Positions 37,410 through 46,573 of a DNA stretch of 64,000 nt are shown here, in pieces. Numbering within the stretch: the first letter of the stretch is position 1; every line of letters begins with the position of its first letter. The DNA is taken from positions 248,001 through 312,000 of the forward strand of contig CAVUCE010000001.1 of the NCBI GenBank assembly GCA_963739985.1, in the 5' to 3' direction. The notes under the pieces are model-generated. The model made no database searches. It saw nothing but the letters and a program-made list of their open reading frames with translations, and was not told the DNA's origin. This DNA is from CAVUCE01 sp963739985 (GTDB lineage Bacteria; Bacteroidota; Ignavibacteria; Ignavibacteriales; Ignavibacteriaceae). The translations under genes and the position numbers were made by a program.

Positions 37410-37607
37410 ATATTTTCCAAGTTTAATTAATGTAAAGACGAAAAAATACTAAACTCATTCCTTATTACAAAAATTAATATCAATAATAATATTTTGCAAT
37501 CTCAACAGTTTAGGGGAAAAATAGAGAATTAATTTTTGTTAAGTTCTGGGTACTCTAAATCTATATTTTCTTGACTTTTCTAACTATAATAAGCATATTT
37601 GAGCTCA

Positions 37608-38441
37608 ATGAGCAAAGATTTTATACTGCCGACTATAGAAAACGATAAACTTAGAATAACCGCTTATGGAAATGATAACTTAGGCTCATCTCCTTGCATT
37701 ATTATGGTTCACGGTTTTAAAGGTTTTAAAGACTGGGGTTTTGGTCCATATATTGGTAATTATTTATCGAATGCAGGATTTTTTGTTCTTACTTTCAACT
37801 TTTCACACAATGGCGTAGGCGATAGTCTTACTGAATTTACGGAACTTGATAAATTTGCGAAAAACACATTTTCTCTTGAAATTAGCGAATTATCTCAACT
37901 AATAGATGCCTACAAAAATGGTTTCTTCGGGCTTTCAAATAATGATAAAATTGGGTTGATAGGACATAGCCGAGGTGGAGCTATTTCTTTGTTAGCGTCA
38001 GCGATAAAACATGAAGTTAATGCGGTTTCTGTGTGGTCTTCTGTTGGTTATTTGGATCGATATTCTGAAAGACAAAAGGAGAAGTGGCGAAAAGAAGGAG
38101 TTTTTGATGTCTTCAATACGAGAACAAAACAAAAAATGAGTTTGAACTTATCTTTGCTTGAAGATATTGAAAAACATAGCGGTGATCTCTTAAATATTGA
38201 AAAAGCTGTAAGAAATCTTAAAAGACCATTATTTATTGCTCAAGGCGAACAAGATTTGGCGGTTTCACCAAAAGAAGCTAAACAAATCTATGAATGGTCC
38301 GATAAGTCAAAAACTAAATTATATTTGATCCCTTCAACTGGACATACTTTTGATATAAAGCATCCTTTTGATGGATCAAATGATAAATTTGACAATCTGT
38401 TGAAAAAAACAAGTGAATTTTTTAAAACCAATTTAAGTTGA
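37608..38441 (+). CDS. alpha/beta hydrolase
   Basis: A 277-residue serine hydrolase. The oxyanion region HGFKGFKDWG (about residues 34-43), the nucleophile elbow GHSRGG (near 120), a late Asp in AQGEQDLAVSP and His in STGHTF make a plausible catalytic triad. There is no signal peptide, so it is cytoplasmic. Substrate unknown; the HGFKG motif is shared with cinnamoyl-ester and dienelactone-like hydrolases. The ATG at 37608 is chosen over a TTG at 37599; neither has a strong ribosome site. Confidence 0.82.
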   Translation: MSKDFILPTIENDKLRITAYGNDNLGSSPCIIMVHGFKGFKDWGFGPYIGNYLSNAGFFVLTFNFSHNGVGDSLTEFTELDKFAKNTFSLEISELSQLIDAYKNGFFGLSNNDKIGLIGHSRGGAISLLASAIKHEVNAVSVWSSVGYLDRYSERQKEKWRKEGVFDVFNTRTKQKMSLNLSLLEDIEKHSGDLLNIEKAVRNLKRPLFIAQGEQDLAVSPKEAKQIYEWSDKSKTKLYLIPSTGHTFDIKHPFDGSNDKFDNLLKKTSEFFKTNLS

Positions 38442-38449
38442 GGAAAATA

Positions 38450-39022
38450 ATGTCTTTGAGAGAGAATGTAAAAAACAATAGTGCAATTGAATTTTTTACT
38501 CATGTAAAATCTTCACAATTATTTTGGATAATATCATTTTCTTTATTAACTGTTGCAGGGGCACAAATTGCTATACCTGTTAAACCGGTTCCTTTTTCTT
38601 TGCAAACCATGATGGTGGTTTTGGCAGGCGCATTTTTGGGAGCCAAAAATGGAGCTTACTCACAGTTGTTATACCTATTTCTTGGAAGCATCGGGTTGCC
38701 GGTTTTTGCAAATGGCGCTTTGGGTGTTGCCTATTTATTTGGACCAACAGGAGGTTATCTGTTAGCCTTTCCGATTGGGGCTTTTGTCGTTGGCGCTTTA
38801 GCAGAAAGATTCAAAAGTTATTTTAGCATAGTTGCAGCTATGTTTACCGGTGAAATAATCATACTCCTTTTAGGATCATTATTTTTGGGCACATTCTATA
38901 CTAAAGATATTTCACAAGCGTTATTAGCAGGTGCAGTAATATTTTCAGTATGGACAGTCATTAAGGTCCTAGTCGCTGCTTCAATTTATTTTAGCATAAA
39001 TAAAAAATCACAACAAAATTAG
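38450..39022 (+). CDS. bioY: biotin transporter BioY
   Basis: A 190-residue membrane protein with six predicted helices. It is the substrate-binding (S) component of an ECF-type biotin importer. The family motif AQIAIPVKPVPFSLQTMMV (about 40-58) and the GPTGGYLLAFP loop are clear. GAGGA lies 5 nt before this ATG, which decides the start. No EcfA/T genes are adjacent, so it acts alone or with shared ECF parts. It follows the hydrolase by 8 bp. Confidence 0.93.
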   Translation: MSLRENVKNNSAIEFFTHVKSSQLFWIISFSLLTVAGAQIAIPVKPVPFSLQTMMVVLAGAFLGAKNGAYSQLLYLFLGSIGLPVFANGALGVAYLFGPTGGYLLAFPIGAFVVGALAERFKSYFSIVAAMFTGEIIILLLGSLFLGTFYTKDISQALLAGAVIFSVWTVIKVLVAASIYFSINKKSQQN

Positions 39023-39080
39023 CATTCATTAAGTGAGTCTCTTTTAATTATTCTTAAACCGAAAAAATATCCCGTTTAAT

Positions 39081-41084
39081 ATGGAAGTTAAAAACATAAT
39101 CTTCATCATCTTCTTTTTATTTGCTTTAGGTCTTTTTACTTGGAGCTGCAGAAATTTAATCAAAGATATGCTGGTTGCTAAGAAAAAGGATGATAGGTTC
39201 GATAAAATAGGTGAAAGGTTAAAGCGAGTTTGGAATATAGCATTCGCACAAACAAAATTATTGAGAGATCCTAAAGCAGGAATTTTACATCTTTTAATAT
39301 TTTGGGGATTTGTACTATTTCTATTTGCTGTTATCGAAGCAGTGATTCAAGGTTTTTATTCTCCGTTTACATTTGCATTTGCCGGTCCATTTTATTCATT
39401 GGTAACAATTATTACTGATGTATTTGGCTTTCTGGTCATCGGATCGGTCTTATATGCTTTATACCGAAGATTCATTCAGCATATTCCTCGATTAGAAGTT
39501 GATAAACATGGAAAATTAGATGCAGCATTTATCCTTGTTCTCATACTGCTTGTATGTGTTGCTATGTTTGGTGAGAATATTTCTCTTATTGCAATGCACA
39601 ATTTTCAGCTTGGAAAATATGAAATTCGACCAATCTCAGCATTTCTAAGTCCTATTTTTTACTCAGGTCCAACAAGTCATGCGGAAACTATGTATCAATT
39701 TTTCTGGTGGATGCATATTGTAGTTGTTTTTGGGTTTCTAAACTTTTTGCCTTATTCAAAACATTTGCATGTTTTAACATCAATTCCTAATACATTTTTT
39801 GCAAATCTTGATCCTATAAGAAATACTTTAAAGCCGCTGAATTTGGAAGACGAAAATATTGAAGTTTTTGGAGCGGCTGATATTGAACATCTTTCATGGA
39901 AACAAATACTAGACGGATATTCTTGTACAGAATGCGGTAGATGTACTTCTGTTTGTCCTGCTGCAACAGTTGGAAAATCCTTATCTCCTAGAAAAATAAT
40001 AGTTGATATTAGAAAGAGAACAACTGAAAAAGCGCCTCTATTAGCTGCCGGAATTACCGAAGGCGAGGTTTTTGAAAAAACTTTAGTTCACGATTACATA
40101 AGTGATAAAGAACTTTGGCAATGCACAACTTGTATGGCTTGCGTTCAAGAATGTCCTGTAATGATTGAACACGTGGATTCTATAGTTGATATGAGAAGAG
40201 ATTTAGTATTAACCGAATCTGAATTCCCAGCTAATTTGAATAATGTGTTTAAAAGCATTGAAACCAATTATACTCCATGGGCTTTTAATCAACAAGACAG
40301 GGCTGAATGGGCAGAAGGGTTAAATATAAAAACTTTGGCTGACGATCGAGAAGGCGAAATATTATTCTGGGTTGGATGTGCAGGTTCATTTGATAGCAGA
40401 TATAAAAAAGTTTCGCAATCTTTTGCTAAATTGATGCAAAAAGCAAATATAGATTTTAGAATTTTAGGTACTGAAGAAAAATGTAACGGTGATACAGCAA
40501 GAAGATTGGGAAATGAATATCTTGCGCAAATGATGATGCAAGAAAATATTGAAACGTTAAATAATTATGGCGTAAAAAAAATAGTTACAGCTTGCCCTCA
40601 CTGCTTTAATTCCTTAAAAAATGAATATAAACAGTTTGGGGGAAATTTTGAAGTTTTACATCACTCAGAGTTAATAACTCAAATGATTGATGAAAAGAAA
40701 ATTGAACTGAAGGACGAACCGGAAACCAGCAATAAGGTTACTTACCACGATTCATGTTATCTCGGCAGATATAATCAAGTGTACGATTCTCCAAGAAATT
40801 CCATTAACAAAATTAATGGAGTTGAATTGGTTGAAATGCAGAGAAGTAAAAGCAAGGGATTTTGCTGTGGTGCCGGCGGTGGTAGAATGTTTCTTGAGGA
40901 TGAAGAAGGCGGTAAAATAAATATTGAAAGAACTCAAGAAGCTTTAAATACTAAAGCTGACACGATTGCATCTGCTTGTCCTTTCTGTATGACAATGATG
41001 ACTGACGGAGTTAAGCACTTTGAAAAGTCTGAAGAGGTAGCCGTGAAGGACATTGCTGAAATTGTTCTAGAAAATTCTAAATAA
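39081..41084 (+). CDS. membrane Fe-S oxidoreductase (NarI-like plus HdrD-like)
   Basis: A 667-residue fusion. The first 240 or so residues hold about five membrane helices resembling the cytochrome b subunit of nitrate reductase (NarI type). Two [4Fe-4S] motifs follow, CTECGRCTSVCP (near 280) and CTTCMACVQECP (near 350). Two CCG domains then end in CPHC and CCGAGGGR and CPFC, as in heterodisulfide reductase HdrD, GlpC and LutA. Such proteins move electrons between soluble donors, often ETF, and the quinone pool. The gene stands alone, with the H1-like gene 30 bp downstream. Confidence 0.85.
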   Translation: MEVKNIIFIIFFLFALGLFTWSCRNLIKDMLVAKKKDDRFDKIGERLKRVWNIAFAQTKLLRDPKAGILHLLIFWGFVLFLFAVIEAVIQGFYSPFTFAFAGPFYSLVTIITDVFGFLVIGSVLYALYRRFIQHIPRLEVDKHGKLDAAFILVLILLVCVAMFGENISLIAMHNFQLGKYEIRPISAFLSPIFYSGPTSHAETMYQFFWWMHIVVVFGFLNFLPYSKHLHVLTSIPNTFFANLDPIRNTLKPLNLEDENIEVFGAADIEHLSWKQILDGYSCTECGRCTSVCPAATVGKSLSPRKIIVDIRKRTTEKAPLLAAGITEGEVFEKTLVHDYISDKELWQCTTCMACVQECPVMIEHVDSIVDMRRDLVLTESEFPANLNNVFKSIETNYTPWAFNQQDRAEWAEGLNIKTLADDREGEILFWVGCAGSFDSRYKKVSQSFAKLMQKANIDFRILGTEEKCNGDTARRLGNEYLAQMMMQENIETLNNYGVKKIVTACPHCFNSLKNEYKQFGGNFEVLHHSELITQMIDEKKIELKDEPETSNKVTYHDSCYLGRYNQVYDSPRNSINKINGVELVEMQRSKSKGFCCGAGGGRMFLEDEEGGKINIERTQEALNTKADTIASACPFCMTMMTDGVKHFEKSEEVAVKDIAEIVLENSK

Positions 41085-41114
41085 CAAATTTCTTTCATTT
41101 TTATAGGAGGTATT

Positions 41115-41306
41115 ATGGGAAAATTCGAAGACCTTTTGGAAGCCGTAAAAAGGCTTGAAGCAGATTTTGAAAAATTCTACGAAAAGGGACAAGCTGCCGC
41201 TGGTACTCGTCTTCGTAAAGGGTTAAGCGAGCTCAGAAAAATGTCTCAGGATGTTCGTAAAGATATTCAAGATGTTAAAGCTGAACGTAAAGCTGATAAA
41301 GGTTGA
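41115..41306 (+). CDS. histone H1-like (Hc1-type) protein
   Basis: A 63-residue, Lys-rich, helical protein. The central AAAGTRLRKGLSELRKMSQDVRK resembles the Hc1 family of small DNA-binding proteins found in Chlamydiae and Bacteroidota. A very strong AGGAGG lies before the ATG, so high expression is likely. It lies 30 bp after the Fe-S gene and is closed by a strong terminator. DNA binding is inferred from the family and charge; the N-terminal half is acidic. Confidence 0.75.
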   Translation: MGKFEDLLEAVKRLEADFEKFYEKGQAAAGTRLRKGLSELRKMSQDVRKDIQDVKAERKADKG

Positions 41307-41329
41307 TTAAAATGTTCTAGTGTTTCAAG

Positions 41330-41366
41330 GGCTGAATTGTAAATACAATTCAGCCTATTTTTTTAT
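41330..41366 (+). terminator. terminator after H1-like gene
   Basis: GGCTGAATTGTA and TACAATTCAGCC form a perfect 12-bp stem with a 2-nt loop, followed by TATTTTTTTA. It is one of the strongest hairpins in the window. Confidence 0.9.
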
Positions 41367-41373
41367 TTGCTCT

Positions 41374-42537
41374 ATGAATAAATATATAAAAATATCATTT
41401 TTCTTTTTTATTGCTTCTTTAGCTTTGTTGCAAAATATCTTTTATACACCGATACAAGCTCAAGAACATTTTCAAAAGCAAGATTCAATTATAACTATTT
41501 CAATTTCTGCCGTTGGCGATCTAATGTGTCATTCTGTTCAATATAAATATGCACATGTTGAAAAAGATAGTTTTGATTTTGCTCCTGTCTATAGATATGT
41601 AAAAAATGTTATTTCTAATTCTGATTTTGCATTTGGTAATCTTGAGACTGTATTTTCGGGAAAAAATATTAAATATTCGGGATATCCATTTTTCAATTCG
41701 CCGGATGATTTTGCTGTACCTTTAGAATCAGTAGGCTTTAACTTGCTTTCAACTGCTAATAACCACGCTCTTGATGGTGGGGAAAAAGGATTAATCAGAA
41801 CTATAAATATTCTTAAAAATAATGGGATAAATTATAACGGAACTTTTGTCTCACAAAGAGATCGTGACTCAGTAAGACTATTTAATATTAAAGGAATTAA
41901 AGTTGCTTTTTTAGCCTACACTTACGGAACCAACGGAAATCCTATTCCAAAAAAGAAACCTTATTGTATCAACACAATTCAAGATACTCTTATAAAATCC
42001 GATATTTTAAAAGCTAGAGCAGACGGGGCCGATATAGTTTTGGTTCATTTTCATTTTGGAACAGAATATAAGCGACTTCCAACCACATATCAAAAAGATG
42101 TAGTTGAAAATACAATTAAATACGGAGCTGATCTTATAATTGGAGGACATCCGCATGTAATTGAACCATTGGAATATTTTAAAACTAATAATGCAAAACT
42201 TGATTCAGGCATTATTGCGTATTCATTGGGAAATTTCATATCAAATCAAAGGTGGAGATATTCTGATGCGGGAGTAATTCTTACTCTAAATATTAGTAAA
42301 AACCTAAGGAGTGATTCTGTGTATATTTCTTCAGTTAAATATACACCTACATGGGTTTTTAAGGGAATAATTGATGGTGAAAAACATTACGTGATTTTGC
42401 CTGAAACTACTAACCAGGATTCAATATATAACTTTCTTGATTCCTCAAATAAGTTTAAGATGGAACAAGCTTTCTCAGATACAAAAGAAATTCTAACCAA
42501 ATTTACAAATAGGAATATACATCTTAATCTAAGATAA
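41374..42537 (+). CDS. CapA family poly-gamma-glutamate/metallophosphatase protein
   Basis: A 387-residue exported protein: signal peptide (about 1-31), then a CapA/PgsA-type metallophosphoesterase domain with SAVGDLMCH (about 47), FGNLETVFSG (near 88), STANNHALDGG (about 129), VHFHFGTEY (near 225) and GGHPHVIEP. CapA proteins are linked to gamma-polyglutamate capsule or to cell-surface phosphatases. The longer frame from 41320 is rejected because it would begin inside the terminator hairpin. The ATG at 41374 begins a good signal peptide. No capB/capC partners are present. Confidence 0.85.
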   Translation: MNKYIKISFFFFIASLALLQNIFYTPIQAQEHFQKQDSIITISISAVGDLMCHSVQYKYAHVEKDSFDFAPVYRYVKNVISNSDFAFGNLETVFSGKNIKYSGYPFFNSPDDFAVPLESVGFNLLSTANNHALDGGEKGLIRTINILKNNGINYNGTFVSQRDRDSVRLFNIKGIKVAFLAYTYGTNGNPIPKKKPYCINTIQDTLIKSDILKARADGADIVLVHFHFGTEYKRLPTTYQKDVVENTIKYGADLIIGGHPHVIEPLEYFKTNNAKLDSGIIAYSLGNFISNQRWRYSDAGVILTLNISKNLRSDSVYISSVKYTPTWVFKGIIDGEKHYVILPETTNQDSIYNFLDSSNKFKMEQAFSDTKEILTKFTNRNIHLNLR

Positions 42538-42654
42538 TCTTACCCATATTAATAATTCCAGAATAACAACGTAATTGCGATCGCTTAGCGTTTGCCTAAT
42601 AATTCTTATATTATCACTAATAAAAAATTAAACTTTAGGAAATAGGAGATTAAA

Positions 42655-43675
42655 TTGAGCTACAAAGTTACATTAATTCCGGGCGACGGAATAGGTCCGG
42701 AGATAACTGCAGCTACTAAAAGAGTAATTGAAAGTGCAGGAATTAATATTGATTGGGAAGTTGTTGAAGCCGGAGTGACTGCTCTTGAAAAATACAAAGA
42801 TCCACTCCCTCAAGAAGTTATAGATTCAATTGAAAGAAATAAGGTTGCGTTAAAAGGACCGCTAACTACTCCAATCGGTAAAGGATTTAGGAGTGTTAAT
42901 GTTGCATTAAGGAAAGAATTTGAACTATATGTAAATCAAAGGCCTGCTAAGACTTATAACGGTATTAAAACTCTATATTTTGATCATATTGATCTCGTAA
43001 TCTTCAGAGAAAATTTGGAAGAATTTTATTCCGGTATTGAACATTATATAGATAGCAGCCGTACGGCAGCGGAAACTATAGGAATTATTACAAAAAGAGG
43101 ATCAGAAAGAATCTTAAGATATGCATTTGAGTATGCTAAAACACATAATCGTAAAAAAGTAACCGTTGTACATAAGGCTAATATATTAAAATTTACAGGC
43201 GGTCTCTTTCTCAATGTTGCCGAGCAAATTGCACCGGAATATCCTGATATTATTTTCGACAATAAAATTGTAGACAATATGGCAATGCAGATGGTAATGA
43301 ATCCTTATCAATTTGATGTTATTGTTACCACAAATTTATTTGGTGATATACTTTCAGATTTAGCTTCAGGACTTAGTAGGTGGTCTTGGTTTAGCGCCTG
43401 GAGCTAATATTGGTGACGGAGTGGCTATTTTTGAAGCTGTCCATGGTTCAGCTCCGGATATTGCGGGCCAAAATATAGCCAACCCAGCCGCACAAATTTT
43501 AGCTTCTGTAATGATGCTGGATTACCTAGGTGAACATGAAGCAGCAAAGAAAATTGAAATTTCCGTTGCTTCGGTGTTGGCGGAAGGGAAAAAAGTAACT
43601 CGTGATATAAATAATCTCAATTATGTCGGCACATCTGAATTTGCCGATGCGGTTATCGAAAAAATTGAGAAGTAG
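42655..43675 (+). CDS. isocitrate/isopropylmalate dehydrogenase family (frameshifted)
   Basis: NAD-type decarboxylating dehydrogenase. VTLIPGDGIGPEI at the N terminus, the GPLTTPIGKGFRSVNVALRK substrate region (near 65-84), and VHKANILKFTGGLF and NLFGDILSDLASGL are all present. The profile, with short GPLTTP and RSVNVALR motifs, is closest to NAD-dependent isocitrate dehydrogenase. The frame breaks near 43375: dropping the A in CTTAGTAGG restores GLVGGLGLAPGANIGDGVAIFEAVHGSAPDIAG. The region is 1021 bp, one base too many. TTG start with GGAGA upstream. The downstream MFS gene begins 2 bp after the stop. Confidence 0.88.
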
Positions 43676-43677
43676 GA

Positions 43678-44868
43678 TTGAAAAATAGAACTCCGCTATT
43701 TTTAATATTTATTACAGTTTTTATTGATTTGTTAGGATTTGGAATACTAATTCCAATTTTGCCAACCTTTGCTACCAAAGAATTACATGTTAATGAAACA
43801 GCGATTGGAATTGCAATCGCTGTTTATTCATTTGTGCAATTATTCTTTAACCCTATTCTTGGTAAGTTATCCGATAAATATGGCAGAAAACCTCTAATTG
43901 TAATTAGCTTATTATTAAATGCTTTCGGTTATGTGATTTTTGCATTTACACATACATATCTTGTTTTGATAATTTCTAGGATAGTAGGTGGGATTGGTGG
44001 TAGTAGTATAGGTGTTGCACAAGCCTATATTGCCGATGTTACGACAAAGGAAAATCGTGCTAAAGGGATGGGATTGATAGGTGCTGCTTTTGGATTAGGT
44101 TTCGTATTTGGACCAATGTTTGGCGGAATCTTATCAAAATTTGGTTACGAATTAACCGGATTTGCAAGTGCTTCATTTTCATTTTTAGCATGTTTAGTTT
44201 CGATGTTATTATTACCTGAATCTCATCACGGTAGAGATCGTGAAATGAAGATCGGTAAAAAATTATTAGATATCGCCGCAATGAAAAAAGTTTTTCGGAA
44301 CAATGAACTAGCAATACTAATAATAGTTGCATTCACTTTAACTTTTTCCGTAGCAAATATTTATGGTACCTTTGCTTTACTTGGTTATAAAGTTTATAAT
44401 TTAAGTGACCTTCAAAATGGTTATTTGTTTGGAATTATAGGTTTAGTCTCTGCTTTAGTTCAGGGAGGATTATTAAATATAATTTCAAAATATTTAAACA
44501 ATAAAGAACTAATAATAATCGGAACAGCATTAATGATGATTGGTATGGCTGCGGTTCCTTATGGCGGCAATATTACTGGTTTGATAATATTGACAATCAT
44601 TTTTTCTACAGGTGTTGCGTTGCTTCAACCTACTTTCTTAAGTTTGATTTCTAAAGTCGCCTCTGATAAAGAGCAGGGAATTACGTTAGGAATAAATCAG
44701 TCTTTTTCTGCTTTCGGAAGAGTGCTTGGACCTTTATGGGGAGGTTTTGCTTTCCAATATTTAGGACCGGAATTTCCGTTCTTTACAGGTTCGTTATTTG
44801 CGCTGTTTATTTTGATCACAGGAATAGCTTATCTCCCAAAAAAAATTGCAATTCTAGGAGAATCTTAA
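43678..44868 (+). CDS. MFS transporter
   Basis: A 396-residue carrier with 12 predicted membrane helices. It has the MFS motif A loop GKLSDKYGRKP between helices 2 and 3 (about residues 62-72) and FVFGPMFGG in helix 5, the antiporter motif C region. It resembles the TetA/MdtG drug-proton antiporters. Substrate unknown. The TTG start is two bases after the dehydrogenase stop, so the two are co-transcribed without an obvious functional link. Confidence 0.88.
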   Translation: MKNRTPLFLIFITVFIDLLGFGILIPILPTFATKELHVNETAIGIAIAVYSFVQLFFNPILGKLSDKYGRKPLIVISLLLNAFGYVIFAFTHTYLVLIISRIVGGIGGSSIGVAQAYIADVTTKENRAKGMGLIGAAFGLGFVFGPMFGGILSKFGYELTGFASASFSFLACLVSMLLLPESHHGRDREMKIGKKLLDIAAMKKVFRNNELAILIIVAFTLTFSVANIYGTFALLGYKVYNLSDLQNGYLFGIIGLVSALVQGGLLNIISKYLNNKELIIIGTALMMIGMAAVPYGGNITGLIILTIIFSTGVALLQPTFLSLISKVASDKEQGITLGINQSFSAFGRVLGPLWGGFAFQYLGPEFPFFTGSLFALFILITGIAYLPKKIAILGES

Positions 44869-44933
44869 TCACTTAAATTTGTGATTTAGTTTTGTTATCT
44901 TTAAAGTATAAAAATTATATCGTTTTAGAATCT

Positions 44934-45920
44934 ATGTTTAAAGTTGGAAAAATAAATATTGATAAAGCAGTTCTTCTTGCACCAATGGAAGATGTTACTG
45001 ATGTGTCCTTCAGATTAGTCTGTCGTGAACTTGGTGCAGACGTAGTTTATACTGAGTTTGTTAATTCGGAAGGATTAGTTAGAAAGAATGAAAGAACTCA
45101 TAAAAAATTAGAAATCGTTGATGAAGAACGCCCTGTAGGAATTCAAATATACGGTGGAAATATTGAATCGATGATTGGAGCCGCAAAAATATCGGAACTA
45201 GAAAAACCGGACATACTAGATATAAACGCCGGTTGTTGGGTGAAAAATGTAGTTGGAAATGGTGCAGGTGCTGGTTTATTAAAAGATCCTGCTCATATGC
45301 AATCACTTGTAAAAGGCGTTGTTGATGCTGTAGATTTACCGGTTACCGTAAAAACCAGACTTGGTTGGGATCATGAAAGTATAATGATTTTGGAAGTTGC
45401 CAAACGACTTGAAGATGTTGGTGTAAAAGCGTTAACGGTTCACTGTAGAACAAGATCGATGGGGCATAAAGGTGAAGCTGATTGGGAATGGATTCCAAGA
45501 ATTAAAGAAGTAGTCGATATTCCGGTTATTTTGAACGGAAACGTAATGACTGCAGAAGATGTTAAAAATGCTTTCGATCAAACCGGAGCTGATGGTGTTA
45601 TGATTGCTCGAGGAGCTATTGGAAACCCCTGGGTATTTAAAGAAGCGAAAGAATTGGTAACTAATGGAACTATCTCGATTATAGTTGATGAGGAAAAAAG
45701 AATTAAAACTTGCCTTCGCCATCTTTACCTGGCAATTAAGGTAAAGGGAGAAAAAAGAGCGGTATTGGAGCATAGAAAATTCTATACAGGCTATTTAAAG
45801 GGGTTACATAATGTATCCCAAATTAGAAAAGCTTTGATGGTTCCTTATACTTATAATGAGGTTGAAGACATACTATTAAGATATCTAGACGATCTTCAAA
45901 ACTTTAAACTTGTTGTCTAA
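44934..45920 (+). CDS. tRNA-dihydrouridine synthase
   Basis: A 328-residue FMN enzyme that reduces uridines in tRNA D-loops. The N-terminal LAPMEDVTDVSFR, the catalytic-Cys region DINAGCWVKNVV (about residue 100), the VTVKTRLGWD motif, HCRTR and ARGAIGNPWVF follow the Dus family, closest to DusB. The usual GCP after the Asn is GCW here, while the catalytic Cys is kept. An in-frame ATG at 44892 gives a 14-residue extension without family support, so the ATG at 44934 is chosen. Confidence 0.92.
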   Translation: MFKVGKINIDKAVLLAPMEDVTDVSFRLVCRELGADVVYTEFVNSEGLVRKNERTHKKLEIVDEERPVGIQIYGGNIESMIGAAKISELEKPDILDINAGCWVKNVVGNGAGAGLLKDPAHMQSLVKGVVDAVDLPVTVKTRLGWDHESIMILEVAKRLEDVGVKALTVHCRTRSMGHKGEADWEWIPRIKEVVDIPVILNGNVMTAEDVKNAFDQTGADGVMIARGAIGNPWVFKEAKELVTNGTISIIVDEEKRIKTCLRHLYLAIKVKGEKRAVLEHRKFYTGYLKGLHNVSQIRKALMVPYTYNEVEDILLRYLDDLQNFKLVV

Positions 45921-45961
45921 TTAGTTTCAAAATGAAAAGTCACAAATAGAGAAACTATAAT

Positions 45962-46573
45962 TTGGAAAAATCATTTTCTCAAAAAATTGCAAGGATTATT
46001 TCTACTCTCTTTGTCCCTCCGTCATTTTCAATTATTATTTTCACATTACTTGCGATAAAATTTGAGCCTACTATATCCGGTAAGTTGATTGTAATTACAG
46101 TTGCTTTGGCTTTGGGATTTATTGCACCAATAATTTTATTCGTAACATTTAAAAACAAAGGTAAACTTGTAGATTTAGATGCATCCATTAAGGAAGAAAG
46201 AACGCTTCCGTTTTTAATATCCACAGGTTTTTATTTAGTCGGCTTATTAATATTAATATTTTCGAAATCTTCACCTATTTCAATAGCATTTTGGTTTTGT
46301 TATATTTCCAACACATTAATTGTAATTTATATTAATAAATACTGGAAAATTAGCGTCCACGCAATGGGTGCTTCCGGGCCTCTTGCTGTTCTTTTGTATA
46401 TTTTCGGAATTCCGGCTTTAAGTTTTCTTATTATAATTCTTGCGGTAGATTGGTCAAGAATTAAATTAAAATGCCATAATTTAGCACAAGTTACTGCCGG
46501 ATCAATGTTTGGTTTTATTTCAACTTATTCACAGATTTATATAATTGTAAAACTTATCCAACATGCCAAGTAA
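45962..46573 (+). CDS. PAP2-like membrane protein
   Basis: A 203-residue protein with about six membrane helices. It carries a PAP2-type lipid phosphatase pattern: KEERTLPF (motif 1 like), ISVHAMGASG (motif 2, near 130) and SRIKLKCHNLAQ (SRx5H of motif 3, near 162). The final Asp of motif 3 is replaced by Gln. It may hydrolyse a lipid phosphate such as undecaprenyl diphosphate, or be a divergent relative. TTG start. polX starts within its last codons. Confidence 0.65.
   Translation: MEKSFSQKIARIISTLFVPPSFSIIIFTLLAIKFEPTISGKLIVITVALALGFIAPIILFVTFKNKGKLVDLDASIKEERTLPFLISTGFYLVGLLILIFSKSSPISIAFWFCYISNTLIVIYINKYWKISVHAMGASGPLAVLLYIFGIPALSFLIIILAVDWSRIKLKCHNLAQVTAGSMFGFISTYSQIYIIVKLIQHAK

Noticed and set aside
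41320..41373. Longer start for the CapA protein
   Set aside because: The extension would be encoded by the terminator hairpin of the previous gene and would spoil the signal peptide.
42580..42590. GCGATCGC octamer before the isocitrate dehydrogenase-family gene
   Set aside because: A single copy of a palindromic octamer is not evidence for a repeat family or a regulatory site.
43369..43381. Programmed +1 frameshift at CTTAGTAGG in the isocitrate dehydrogenase-family gene
   Set aside because: It resembles known skip sites in some mitochondrial genes, but five other genes here have indels in unrelated contexts, so a common error source is more likely.
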